Assembly (NCBI GenBank): GCA_030248225.1
Contig: JASANE010003231.1
Coordinates: 52,816 to 116,815 of the forward strand
Length of the DNA stretch: 64,000 bases
DNA from: Trileptium ribeirensis
Lineage: Eukaryota; Nematoda; Enoplea; Enoplida; Thoracostomopsidae
Direction: 5' to 3'
The translations under genes were made by a program, and so were the position numbers. Below the pieces are notes generated by a model. It did not search any database. It had not been told where the DNA came from and saw nothing but the letters and a program-made list of their open reading frames with translations. Numbering within the stretch: the stretch's first letter is position 1; every line of letters starts with the position of its first letter. Of the stretch, positions 11,461 through 22,479 are shown one piece after another.

Positions 11461-14400
11461 GTTAGTTAATTTATTTTATTGAAATTGAGCGAACGTGGTG
11501 TGTCCACTGAGTGTGATATGGGCAAACTCGTGAAAATTTGTTTGCCTATTTATCACGAATAACTCATCTTCGGGTGGATGGATCTCGATAAATTTTTGTT
11601 TGATCGCAGAAGTGATGAAGATATGTTCTGTAGTTGAACACGAACGGCATTGATCCCAAATTCGATGTCAAAAAGACAAAAAAGAGATCTTTAAGGGCTC
11701 TTTGCCAAATCTGGCCATGCAGGTACCAGTCTTTCGTATTTCATATCTCGCGACATTGGCTTCGCCTCGACAAAGCGAAACCACCTTATAGAATCGGCTG
11801 ATCGAGCTCCACAGCTTTGCTGCTAGTATTGCTAAGCAATATTTTTGTGCGACCACTCCCTTGGCCGCTGTAGACTCTGATATGGTTCGTGGCCTCGTTG
11901 CCACATATATTGATTTTTCAAATTCCGGCATGTTATTGCGATGTTTACCTTACAACACGAGTGTCTGTTAGGTTAAGAAGCCTATTGAATACGATGGTTT
12001 GCTATCTAGAGTCCAATTTGACTATTATACTTTTTCATGGAGTTTCAAGGTTTTACATTCAACTAAATCGATTTCAAAATGTAGTGTGTAATGATTTGTT
12101 GGGTTATGTATTGCGTTCAGGGCATCAACAATGGTGTATATAGGCATTTTTGGTTTGGTTATCTATACTGCAGCACGATTTCATGCCTTTTCAGATGTTT
12201 TTAGTGGGTTTACGGTACTGAAACCGACTGCCACAATATAGTTTGTATTTAGAATCTGGGTTATGTACTGCGTACAGCTATCAACAATGTTCTCTGTATT
12301 GGTTTTTCTGCACGCTGGATACGATGGTTTGGTAATCGAGAGGCTAGCAAAAATGTTTCGTGTGTTTTCATTTGTTTTCTATGGGTTTAGGGTCGACGAG
12401 GTAGTAGAATTTTCTATGGATTCAGGGCAGAGCTGTCCGGGGGTTCGGGTACCCGCGGGCCGGGCCGGGTACGGGCTCTAATGTTGAGCCCGCAAGTAGC
12501 GGGTAACTCGCGGGTACCGCAAGTTTCGGAAAGTAATCGCAAAATATTCAGGGTGCTCATGGAGATGGAGATCTCCATGGAGATGGAGCGGAGTGGAGAT
12601 CATTTATTTTAGCTGAGATCTTCACTCCACCGTGGAGATAATTTAACACAAACCGATGACGTAATCATAACCTCTGAGTTTAAGGCTATTGGGTGTTTTG
12701 ACGTTTACTTACGCAACTGACACTGACAACGGCTAATCGCTAATGGCAAAAATTAAGATTGGACTGAGGTCTCCGTGGACACCGCAATCGGAAGTTATTG
12801 CATATCACATACTGTACAACGCTAGAGTTATCAGTAAATAGAGGAGTTATAGCTGTCGATGTACAGATTTATCTCTGCTAATGGTCCACGGTGGGCATGC
12901 CCACTATACACCCCATCGCCATAGAGGCCGCTCCCGATAGCTGAACAGAGGGCAGCCACGGGCCCCAGGCTTCCTGTTAAATACAACAGCTCTTTAGCGC
13001 TTGGAAATGCACTGGGACTAGATACAACATCTCTCTAGCTTTTATGCATGATACAATGCTCTCATGCAAAATAGTCTGACCAGATACAGATACAAAAACT
13101 CTCTGGCAAATTGTTCACTATTTTGAACCAGATACAACACCTCTCTTTTGCTGATTCAAAACAGAATTAGCAGAGAGTTGAAGACGGTGGCTAATTCCGT
13201 CCGCATCAAAACGAAATAGCGTCCGGACGAAATTGCGGCACTCCGCGTCCGAACAAAATTGCGTCCATCCGCATCCGAACGAAATTGCGTCCGTCCAAAT
13301 CCGAACTTAATTGCGTCCGTCCGCGTCCGGATGAAATTGTGCCCGGACCGTCGGGACGAAATTGCATCCGTATGCGTTCGGACGCACGCATCCGTCCGCG
13401 TCCCGAGGAAATTTAGCCCATCCGCTTGTGAATTTGCTTTTATCCATCCATGACTGTTCATTCTCTGCCACAAACGTCACCAAAAAACTGTAGTGGTTCG
13501 TCCGATACGTGTTCTGTTTTCTCCGAGAGTTGCTCGACAGTTTTAGTTGCAGTTGTGTTCGAATGTGCCTTAGCAATGTGCCCTACCATAGTTGATCGAC
13601 ATAACACCAAATAATCGGTAGAATGTTGTAGGAAAGAATTAAATATGAACAATAGTTAAAGGCTGAAGACTGTATAAAACCTTAACTTGTCGAAATTTTA
13701 TGAGAAAACTTACTGTTAACAGTCGTCAAAAGCCAAAACTATCGCGGTCCCAGTGATCACAGATAAAACATATCAGGGTCGACATCTGCGGCTTGGAGCA
13801 CTTGTATATGGGGTCAACTCGAGACCGCGGCCTCCGGCAGGCGTTTCTTCGATGTTTGTTCAAGGTGACATGTCATTTCTTGCTGTGATCGATTATATGT
13901 AGTAATATTTTCTGGTGTATTGGTAGTTGTTGAGAATGTAGATTATGTCGGTTTCATTCAGTGAAACATCTTTAACGAAAATGAAAAATAGCAGTTTTCT
14001 TATGTACTTATAAATCTGGCCATAGTATATCGCGTCAAGGGCGTAGCCGGGGGGGGGGTTGCGGGGGTCGCGACCCCCCCTTTTGGCTCAACCCCACACA
14101 AAATTTTTTTGAACGATTCCTGTTGAAAATCATGTCGGAAATTGTCCTAAAACTATCCTTTCTCGCACTAGAAAACAATTACTTTCAACCGTATTTTTGA
14201 CCAAACTTCACATTTTTGTATTAAAATTCGCTATTTTGGCAACAGTTACATTTTTTACTTATTTATGGCGTACTTAATATACCAATTCTGGACACCGCTT
14301 TCATATTTCTGAGCGCGACCCCCCCGGACCTCCCCATTGTAGGTACCCACTGTGGGCCGCGACCCCCCCCCCTTTCAAAATTCCTGGCTACGCCCTTGTA

Positions 14401-17400
14401 TCGCGTCGCCTGTTCATTGCTATACTGACGTGCTGACATGTTCCTTAACTGGTCGATAAAAGCTACCAAGTTGGCTGGTCATCCAACTATTTACGGGTTG
14501 TAGTTGCAGCTGGTCGACTACAATCGCGCATTAGTACATTCTTAGCTCTCATAGCATCAAGAAAATTCAGTGATTCTTATCTAGAGGGTCATCCTGTATC
14601 ATGCTGAAGGCAGTATATTGGGTTTTGAAGGATTGGGGTAACAATATGTCCTAGGACTCTATCTTCACTGAATGTCTAGAGTTCCACATACTGAAATTAA
14701 ATCGGAGCTACTCAGGGCGTTTTCAGAAATATATCGCTGACAACTATCGCTTGCTGTCCATTGTAATAATGACAGATTAGCTGCTTCTCAACTGCTGAAA
14801 TCACAGTGGCGACTCTTAAAACCATTGACGTTTTCTGAAATGACGTCATAGCTTAATCTAAATAACATCCTGGGTTGACATATTTATATATTCTGTATCT
14901 ATACAGGAATTCTTGGCAATTTCTTTTTCATCAATTACGGATAAGAATTTTTGCGTTTTAGAGGTGTTCGTAATTGACTGTTATTTATATTTTTGTTTCA
15001 CTGCGTTTCCTGCTAAACGGTAAAACATTCCTTTACGCAGAATATAGTCGAAGTATAGGATGATCGTGTTCAGCTTCGGGGGCAAAGCCACTTGTATTTA
15101 TAATATTTATGATTTCATTACAAAATTTACTAACAGTAAATAGTGATGGTCAAGGGTATCCGGATATTATCCGCGTCAGGTTATCCGGATATCCTGACAT
15201 TGTATCCGATGAGAAGTTGAACAATTTTATTGTGATGTGTCGATGGATTAAGTTGAAGATATATAAGCCGATTGTAAACTTCATTCGATATGTTTTGTTT
15301 TCACTATAGTTTAAAGCTGTTGTTTTATAACATTTTTAGTTATTGTAAATGTTTATGTGGTTTGCAACTGATCGTTAGTCGTTGGTTGTCAATAAATTAG
15401 TCTTAAATTTGCCGTTAACTTCAACGAGCGTCGATGGGACCAGATGGTGGTTTGCTATTCAAGGCCAACACATCATCCTAGTAGAGAAGCCACCTTTGAT
15501 TCTATGATTGTTTACAGATATGTTTTGTAGGGCGGTCCATTTAATGTATTTGCCTTAGGCTAAGGCGACTTAATCACTTCATTTGACCGTTTCGGATTAC
15601 CGGTTGCATGGAAACTTAGAATACTTTCATTTTCACAACTGCACAGCTTTCCGTTCCTGTCCTATCTTTTCATGGTAAAGAAATTTATGACAAGGTATTG
15701 CCTATTGCAGTCACAATGTGATACACTACTCACCACTTTCCTGAAATTTTATTAGTTTTTGTTCTCTAGCTGCTCGCTCGCTTGTAAGGCAACAGTCAAT
15801 TGTGGCGAGTATATTGGTTTTTATAATTATTGCTTTTATAAGCACATTTCTTTATTCGGCAGCATAAGGCTAATATTACTATTAAACAAATAAACATGCT
15901 ATAGTGTTTAATTTTTATGCGTAAAATTAAAAACTCGCTGGCCGAAAGGCTACTGTCTACACTTTTAATACTTATTCCGACTATTTATGTATGTCTGTAC
16001 TACACCATTTCGGACAGATGTTTTCCCCAAATAATAGAATATTTCAACAAGCTGTACAGTATTACGGATTTTTGTCTTTTGTTCAAGGTGCTAATGTCTG
16101 AACCTCCATGGAATCTCAAGCAAAAACGCGAGAAACTCACCGAGCTTGTATTCGAAAAATTCGACATTCCGGCGTTTTTTCTTTGTAAAACAGCTGTCCT
16201 TTCCGCATTCGCTAATGGCCGTCCCACGGGATTAGTGCTAGATTCTGGTGCTACTCATACATCAGCGATTCCGGTGTGTGACGGCTACTGTCTGACCAAT
16301 TGTATTGTGCGAAGTCCACTTGGTAAGAACATTTCAATAAGAGCGTAGTCGCACACTAGGTTTGATATATTTTTAAGTATTGTTGGGTATATTGTTAATC
16401 ACACGAACCATTATAAAACAGTTATTAGCCACTAAATCTTAAAATAATAGCGTAGCCGCGCACTGGGTTTGATATATTTTTAAGTATTGTTCGGTATATT
16501 GTCAAACACACTAACAGTTACAAAAAGTTATTAGTCACTAAATCTTAAAATTTTTAGCTAAGGAATGTAGAACAATTTTTTGACCTAAATTAATTATGAA
16601 AAACCTTACACCACGGGTACTGCGCTTCCTTTATAAAATCATTTCAACATTTCTGTATAGTCGTATCATGAGATAGGGTACGTGTAGAACTGGTATAATG
16701 TCAGATTAAATTATGGAGTATGCATGCCTGTATCCTGACCATGTGATGTTTGGTGAGGGTTACGATGAATTTTACAGGCGATTATAGGAATTTTCTGTAC
16801 CTGATTACAGATCTGTGTAATGTTATTTATGGGTTTATTTTGCTGGACTAATTTACAAAATTTTTAGATATTTTCCCGCTTTTGTGCGTGCAATCACTAG
16901 ATGCCGTCTCACAAAATTAAGAGCATACATGCTCAAGGTCCGAAGTCCAGGTAGGGGGCAGCCGGGTCCTTGGGAAGCGTGAGGCCTATGTGTTCAGCGT
17001 CTGCGGACCTGTTAGAAGGATGGTTGAACCACCCGTCCCCGGGGGATGTCGGAATCTGAGGGAAGTACCCGCGCCTACCTGCTTATGAGCATGTTTGATT
17101 GGGAGGGTATTTCTAAATCTCTTTCTCCTTCATAGAGAAACTTGGACATGTAAATGATTGTAGTTTTTTTTCTAATGTTTCTTTCGTTTTGCTCTACATA
17201 ACATATTGTGTCGGTGTGGGCTATAGCATCTGTATGTGTATATTTTTTTGGGAGGTGGCCTATTATGTATCTTCAGAGCGAGATTACCACAATTAGCAGA
17301 TGTGCCATACATTTAGTGAAATTTAACATTTGTAGGTGTCCGAATTTGTTGCAGTAGTCAAGTGGCACAAGGCCAAAATGCACCGAGATGTAATAATGGA

Positions 17401-20400
17401 AGGTAGAAAAATTTTACACGATCCAAGAGCAAAGAAATAGGCACATTTCGAATTGTCTTTCGAGTTTGTTTAAGTATATTTCTTGAAAATAACTATTATA
17501 TCTATATGTTTACTATGTTATACATTATTATTGTATTTTCTGGTTTACATACATATTTTATGTGCAGCTACTCATACATTTATTATACATGAATATCAAA
17601 ACAATTTTCAATGGAGTTTGGCGGATTCCTTTTCTTTATTGTTTGAATTTATTTTCAGAAACGTTTCTATGAAAATACAATAATTACAGTTGATTGGATT
17701 TTAGCACTTTAAAGTCGTGGTTTCTCGGAAGGAAACCCCAAACCCCTGACAAGGGAGTTTGTGAGTGAAACGAAGAAAACCATAATTTACAGTGATATTT
17801 TTTCTACAGATTAAGGGGATTTCCGTCTTTTTCATGTTTTTTCCAGTCAAACGTAGCGGTTTAATGATACGTTCCCGGTTGGTTTTTTAATTTCTATAGG
17901 TTTTTGGATCAACCGTTCGGGACGTTTTTGATTTCGTCATTTCTTTACAAGTGTGCGTGTACACAGCATTTGAATATTTTGCGATTTTTGTTTTAATTTC
18001 CCTGATAACTGCGTCATCGACACAGGGCCGTCACCATGCTTATACCTTTTCACGCCGAATATTAAAAAATAGTTGGCAGTATCGGCCCGGTGATTAGTTT
18101 TGTAGCGCTGCCACAAAATTGGGCCAAAAATCGATGCACAAAATATAGGGGTGTTGATTTGACTGTTGATTTCAATTTTTTTACATAACACGATAACGCG
18201 GTGATATCAAAAACGTTTTCTTTATTTCATTTGCACACCTTTATTATTATTTTGACCTGGTTTGGTAGCCGTTTTATAATTGGTGCAGTGGTTTTGTGCG
18301 CCCAAATATCAGATTTTTGCCCGGTTTTGAGAGCATAACCTTATTTGGGGTAAAAATAAAAAATAGAAACATTAAGTTGAGAAGGCTTACTTGTTCTTAT
18401 TTTTGCCTAAATTCATAATGTCTAGCTTAAAATTGGCAGAGGAGAAGCATTTTGAAGTGTCAAAAACCCTATTTTTGGATCTAACGGCGTCTTAGAAATC
18501 CAAATTTTGATCTTAGCTCATGTTTTGAAGTACCTAAATTAATTTTCGCTGAGCAAATTGGTGTTTGTGTGACAGATACCAGGTCAGGAAAAGTCAGGTT
18601 TATTTTTTGGACAGTCTATAGTACCCGGCCAAAAATGACTGCGCTCGCTCGAAACAACTTTGTTCTAAAATGGAATTTATTATTAATTTAAATAGTTTCA
18701 AAATCTGGAGTGAGTCACTCGCTCGAGACTCGCTTGAAATGCGACGGTCATTTTTGGTGCTTACTGGAGCTACGATTTTAGCCCTTCTAGCCTTACCCAA
18801 ACCCAACCTTACAAAATGGCCAAATTTCGCTGTCAACACCTGTCTGAAGCCCTGAAATTAATTTTTGTTTGACAAATTGTTGTTTGGGTTACAGATGTTT
18901 TGACAAATTGTTTGTTTGGGTTACAGGGTCCGGGTCGGAGAAAATCAAGTTTCTTTTTGGGCAGCCTAACTGTGATTTTGGCTCTTCTAGCTTTTTAGCT
19001 TTTTTGATTTTAATTAAATTTGCGATCGAACAAACCTAGAATTGAAATTTTCAGTTTTAGTATTAAAGCATGGAATTCACACTGTGTGCGGCCAGGCGAT
19101 ACGATTTCGTTTCAACAACTTTTCGGCCCATGCGAAGTCCAGAATTGTAACTGGAATTACAAATGGCACTCTGGGAATCGGACACTTACAGACATATTCT
19201 ACTCAATTTCCAGACCCTGGAGCGATTTAGACATGGTTAATCCCCACCAGGGTGAACAAACGGCACTGCGGAAGAAAATGCTACACGCTGTTCCAGCTGA
19301 GCCATTGAATCTTGGTGTTAAGCTGAACAATCTTAAATACACAAAATGAATAAAGTTGTTAGTGCTTAAGTGCACTGTCCGCACCAGCGGCCCACAATGC
19401 CGGATTTTTTAGTTTTCGGTATTTTCAGGTGGTGACGCCATCAGTCAACAGTGTCAAGCCATGTTGGATAAAAGAGACGTGACAATTGTCCCATCTTACC
19501 TGGTGGCGTCAAAAGAAGTTGTTGATGCTGGAAAAGCAGCCAAATGGACCAAAAGAACCAAAGTGCCAGAAGTGACAAAATCATTTAACGACTACATGGT
19601 TAGACAAGTAGTGCGGGATTTCCAAGTAAATAATTGATTACTGTAACACGAAAGTAGCGTAAATCCTGTAGGTTGTGCTAAGCTTTGGTGCAACAAGATA
19701 GCGTTAAATGGGCCGACAGCAGAATTTGCTTTGAATCGTTATACTCAATTTGCTATGCCTGCTATATGTTACTGAATTCTGAGCATTGCGAATCAAACAA
19801 GCGAACCGAAGAGTTCGTACTAGCCGTATGGTAATGATATTTGGTAACGTACGTTATTGGTTTTTAGGATGGCACGCATCGGTACGTCGTATTTAACTTG
19901 CCGACCCGGTCTAAATGCCATAACCGAACGACTTATTATGATTTGTCGATCCTAAAGTAAACCTCTTGAAAAGGTACAATAGAGTCACGTTTTTATAAAA
20001 CTACGGTATTCAGCATGATTTTAACGTTCCTTTCCCGCATAGAGTCACACCTGTTTGACAGCTACCATTTCTTCGTGATACGCTAACAACTGAGTATAGA
20101 TATGTTAGAGACTATACATCTTTGATGGCTCATAAAGCGACAATCCATTGTAGTGAGTACTGTAGTTGTATTTACCTATCTTTGTATTAGCGCTGATCTC
20201 ATGATTTGCTACCTAAATTTTCACATAACAAACACGAGCTGGACACTGTTTAATTTTTGCTATTTGAAGTCACAAAATATTTTTTGTTACAACTCTTGCC
20301 AGACGAGCCATCGCATCGGAAAAAAGCTCTCATCGCGAGCTACGTTGTCGCATTTTTTGTCAGAGCAGCCGTTCTCGATCTTAAGTTAAAAATATCCCCA

Positions 20401-22415
20401 AAAAGTGAAATTTTATAAAATTTTACAAATTAAGTTTTTGCGTGTTGCTGTGAACATCAGCGTTAAACACGTTGGTTTCACTGTTTTAACACCATATTGT
20501 GTTGTTAATTAAAGCATTGCAACGGCGCCGTAGCAAAATTGGGTAAATTTTGGCATTAAAAAGTCAAATTTTGCAGCTTTCTCAATATATGTGTATATAG
20601 ATGTTTAGAATGTATATAAGTCTATAGCTATTAGAGGTTGCTAAACACGATAAAAGCAATTTTGTGCAACATCAAATAAGGCAGTTGTGGATGGGTGTCC
20701 ATATAGCATAAAAATCACTCAATTTATAATTTTTCTTTAAATTTGTGATCTATAAATTTCAAATTTTTTCGTCTTTTTAGTCATTGAAAGAAGAAATAAA
20801 GCGTCTTTAGGTTTTGATATTATGATTAAAATGACCGTAGCGCTGCCATTGATATATTGCCGATGTATAATTGCTATCGTGGGGCTTTAAAGACACTCAG
20901 AGAGCTCAATTTGTAACGTCGAAATGATCACTAATGGCAGTGTAGTTACACTCTTTCCGTTTCCCCTCTCTCTCTAAGAGCAACTAGTTCATATAAACAG
21001 GGACGTGCGCCAGATCCTAAACAAATTGGGGCAATCGCAATCTAATAATAAGATTGGAAATATATGTGTATATAAACTCAGGTGCTTTATGTTTTTTTGT
21101 GTTTCGTTAAAAACTAGTAGTAAATAAGTTGTCCACTGTAGTGCCGCTACACACCTGGTACCCTCTTCTAAGTTTTGGATGCTTACAAAAACCGCTATCC
21201 GTGCGAACCGGCTAGTGCACTAAGCAGATCTTTATCGGTCTGGGGCGATTCAAGAGGCCGAAAATGAATTTGGAATGCAAAACGGTCATTCATATGCATA
21301 TTTTCATTTCACTTGCACCTACATAAGGGTTGAATAGACTTATAAATAGGTTTTGATGGTTGCTGACATCATTTAATACATATGGTTGCTGACATCATTT
21401 AATACATATGGTTGCTGACATCATTTAATACATATGGTTGCTGACATCATTTAATACATATGGTTGCTGACATCATAAACCACATACAGCATGTTTTAGG
21501 CGCTTCCAACGGAAAAGTGGCACCAAACATATTTGCTATACTCTTGAAATGACAATTTTACACAGTTCCTTTCTTTTTGGTCCTTGGAGATAGGAATTGG
21601 ATCATTTTCAAAGTAATTTTGTCTAAGGTCAAAATTTATCGCATTTATGGAAATAACTATTTTTTGGGGAATCGAGGCGAAAATAATATGTTTATCTTTT
21701 ATCCTGTTGCATTAGGAGTAGGAACCAGGAACGATATTGCATACCAATAATGAATATATATGTTTTGTTTTCAATGTTTCTCTCAATTTAATACCGAACG
21801 TATTAAATATTTATGCTTTCTTCAATGTAGGCAACGATGCTTCAAATCTGTGACACGGCATATGACCCTGAAAATGCCGACAAGATGCCGTCAACACATT
21901 ACGAGTTTCCGAATGGATACAACGACGACTTTGACGCTGTCCGACTACGCATTCCGGAGTGTTTGTTTAATCCGAGCTCGGAATACCTAAGTAACCCTGA
22001 GCTCTACTCGATACCCGCGGCGGTTGCTCCAGGACCGCAGCAAGCAGGTGGCCAAGCACAGCAACAACATCCACCGGCAATGCAGTTGCCACCTGGTGTG
22101 ACCCAGTTAGTGCTGTCAGCTATCGGACGAACGGATATTGATGTCCGGCCGGCTCTGTTCGCAAATCTTATAGTTACTGGTGGTAACTCAATGCTTCAAG
22201 GTTTCACTGAACGACTACAATCAGAGCTCGCAGCACGATTGCCGGCCAATACGAAACAAAAAGTCCACGCTGCGACCATGACGTCAGAGCGTCGCTTCGG
22301 CTCATGGATTGGCGGATCGATCCTGGCCTCTCTCGGCTCGTTTCAACAAATGTGGATTTCGAAACAAGAATATGAGGAATCTGGCCGAGGCATTGTTGAC
22401 AAAAAATGTCCTTGA
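11307..22415 (+). CDS. ACTL6A: ACTL6A/BAF53-like actin-related protein gene, four 3' exons (5' part missing)
   Basis: Four exons (11307-11460, 16088-16322, 19429-19625, 21831-22415) have GT-AG borders and mutually compatible phases (first exon starts after two bases of a codon; then 0, 1, 0). Together they encode about 390 residues that follow the BAF53 family in order: the IDT/EDWD region, [18 protein letters not shown], the LDSGATHT phosphate-binding loop, and the C-terminus [12 protein letters not shown]...[10 protein letters not shown]...KCP. BAF53 proteins are nuclear subunits of BAF/SWI-SNF and related chromatin complexes and bind actin-like partners. The usual length is ~430 residues, so about 65-75 N-terminal residues are missing; no convincing exon for them was found upstream. 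A Pro/Gln/Ala-rich insert (about 22008-22098) sits in the last exon. An AATAAA follows at 22474. Introns hold several mobile elements. Confidence 0.93.
11510..12420 (+). repeat. Dispersed repeat family B, copy 2
   Basis: Diverged copy of 6895-7690 (see there). The second half contains at least two imperfect copies of a ~200-bp unit around GGGTTATGTATTGCG (near 12098 and 12257), each followed by ATCAACAATG and a TTTTTGGTTTGG- or GGTTTTTCTGC-like word, mirroring the tandem organisation of the other copy. Confidence 0.6.
12424..12620. repeat. GC-rich palindromic block, possible hAT termini
   Basis: Two CAG-initiated blocks follow each other. The first, from 12424, is rich in CGGGTACCCGCGGG-type palindromes. 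The second, from 12549, is CAGGGTGCTCATGGAGAT followed by GGAGATCTCC palindromes. They resemble hAT ends, but no partner end or target duplication was found. Confidence 0.3.
12970..13170. repeat. Degenerate repeats of a GATACAACA..CTCTCT word
   Basis: About five irregularly spaced occurrences of AGATACAACA followed by CTCTCT or variants (near 12977, 13020, 13049, 13081 and 13131). Confidence 0.4.
13195..13412. repeat. GC-rich minisatellite, ~26-bp unit
   Basis: About eight imperfect copies of AAATTGCGTCCGTCCGCGTC plus CGAACG-like ends, rich in CpG and far more GC-rich than the flanks. Overlapping open frames on both strands (13156-13576) are products of the repeat period and are not genes. 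Confidence 0.8.
14036..14398. mobile_element. hAT MITE with perfect 8-bp target duplication
   Basis: Ends CAAGGGCGTAGCC and GGCTACGCCCTTG are exact inverse copies, flanked by TATCGCGT on both sides (14028-14035 and 14399-14406). Inner terminal sequence is G/C homopolymer-rich (GGGGTCGCGACCCC type). 363 bp, non-coding. It lies in the first intron of the ACTL6-like gene. The near-perfect ends suggest a fairly recent insertion. Confidence 0.93.
14407..16087. other. Intron sequence without recognised features
   Basis: AT-rich. A cluster of TATCCGGATAT words lies near 15145-15210. Nothing else was recognised before the exon acceptor at 16087. Confidence 0.4.
16088..16322 (+). CDS. ACTL6A: ACTL6-like exon b
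   Basis: Acceptor TTTTGTTCAAG, donor GTAAGA after 16322, ending in phase 1. Encodes V-L-M-S-E-P-P-W-N, the [18 protein letters not shown] helix and [15 protein letters not shown], the second phosphate-binding segment of the actin fold, then IVRSPL. An upstream ATG at 15917 is in the same frame but belongs to the intron. Confidence 0.93.
16343..16556. repeat. Tandem duplication, 107-bp unit
   Basis: GCGTAGTCGCACACTAGGTT at 16343 recurs as GCGTAGCCGCGCACTGGGTT at 16450, and the copies stay aligned through CACTAAATCTTAAAAT. It lies 20 bp inside the intron after exon b. Confidence 0.85.
16917..17095. other. GC-rich insert of unknown origin in intron b
   Basis: About 180 bp of markedly GC-rich sequence with a CCGTCCCCGGGGGATG core, bordered by roughly inverse words (GAGCATACATGCTCAAG and CTTATGAGCATG). 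It could be a small mobile element or structured RNA. No tRNA or snRNA features were recognised. Confidence 0.3.
17336..17440 (+). other. Possible small exon inside intron b (weak)
   Basis: After an acceptor-like TTTGTAG (17335) an open frame of 34 codons ends in TAG at 17438. It includes [11 protein letters not shown]. Amino-acid composition is protein-like, but there is no donor, no polyadenylation signal nearby and no recognised family. Confidence 0.15.
18240..18960. repeat. Repeat-rich intron segment with a small foldback at 18622-18765
   Basis: ATTAATTTT..GCAAATTG.TGTTTG.G..ACAG words occur near 18540 and 18853, followed each time by a GGTC.GG..AA.TCA.GTTT stretch, suggesting two copies of one unit. 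Between them, GGCCAAAAATGACTGCG (18627) and the inverse of GCGACGGTCATTTTTGG (near 18738) form a ~140-bp foldback. Confidence 0.4.
19020..19354 (+). other. Open frame of 109 codons ending at an AATAAA, in intron b
   Basis: The frame 19020-19349 is open and its stop codon overlaps AATAAA (19349-19354). The product contains three cysteines and two N-x-[ST] sites, but no family was recognised. A second overlapping frame is also open to 19230. It could be the 3' end of a retroposed transcript or chance. It is not joined to the ACTL6-like exons. Confidence 0.2.
19429..19625 (+). CDS. ACTL6A: ACTL6-like exon c
   Basis: Acceptor GTATTTTCAG, donor GTAAAT after 19625. The first two bases complete a glycine codon with the last base of exon b. 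It encodes [20 protein letters not shown] and [15 protein letters not shown], matching the family's GDFITMQC, PPYMIASKEAV and VIQDFQ stretches. Confidence 0.9.
20320..20530 (-). repeat. Dispersed repeat family A, copy 2 (inverse orientation)
   Basis: Read on the minus strand it follows 4860-5090 segment by segment (CCAACGTGTTTAACG, AAAATTTCACTTTTTGGGGA, CGAGAACGGCTGCTCTGACA, CGCGATGAGAGC). Confidence 0.6.
21358..21476. repeat. Perfect 26-bp minisatellite, ~4.6 copies, in intron c
   Basis: The unit GGTTGCTGACATCATTTAAT plus ACATAT is repeated identically at 21358, 21384, 21410 and 21436, with a partial copy from 21462. Absence of divergence indicates a recent expansion and probably length polymorphism. 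Confidence 0.95.
21831..22415 (+). CDS. ACTL6A: ACTL6-like terminal coding exon d
   Basis: Acceptor TCTTCAATGTAG at 21819-21830; phase 0; stop TGA at 22413-22415. It encodes the C-terminal third: [52 protein letters not shown] and [12 protein letters not shown], ending K-K-C-P as in BAF53. An insert rich in Pro, Gln, Ala and Gly (about 30 residues from 22008) lies where the family has a shorter variable loop before the DIDxRP motif. Confidence 0.95.
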   Translation, partial: ATMLQICDTAYDPENADKMPSTHYEFPNGYNDDFDAVRLRIPECLFNPSSEYLSNPELYSIPAAVAPGPQQAGGQAQQQHPPAMQLPPGVTQLVLSAIGRTDIDVRPALFANLIVTGGNSMLQGFTERLQSELAARLPANTKQKVHAATMTSERRFGSWIGGSILASLGSFQQMWISKQEYEESGRGIVDKKCP

Positions 22416-22473
22416 GCATCGTTGTTGATCCATTATGATGATATTGAAGCATAGCAAGTTATTGTTTGAACCA

Positions 22474-22479
22474 AATAAA
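22474..22479 (+). terminator. Polyadenylation signal of the ACTL6-like gene
   Basis: AATAAA 59 bp after the stop codon, in a T/A-rich 3' region. Confidence 0.7.

Larger units (their letters stand above)
11461..16087 (+). other. ACTL6-like intron a (4.6 kb), repeat-rich
   Basis: Contains the family B repeat (11510-12420), GC-rich palindromic blocks (12420-12620), degenerate short repeats (12970-13170), a minisatellite (13195-13412) and a hAT MITE (14036-14398). The remainder is AT-rich with nothing recognised, apart from a short ATCCGGAT-rich stretch near 15145-15210. Confidence 0.7.

Noticed and set aside
13156..13576. Overlapping open frames on both strands (60-105 codons)
   Set aside because: They run through the ~26-bp GC-rich minisatellite, and their translations simply repeat the unit.
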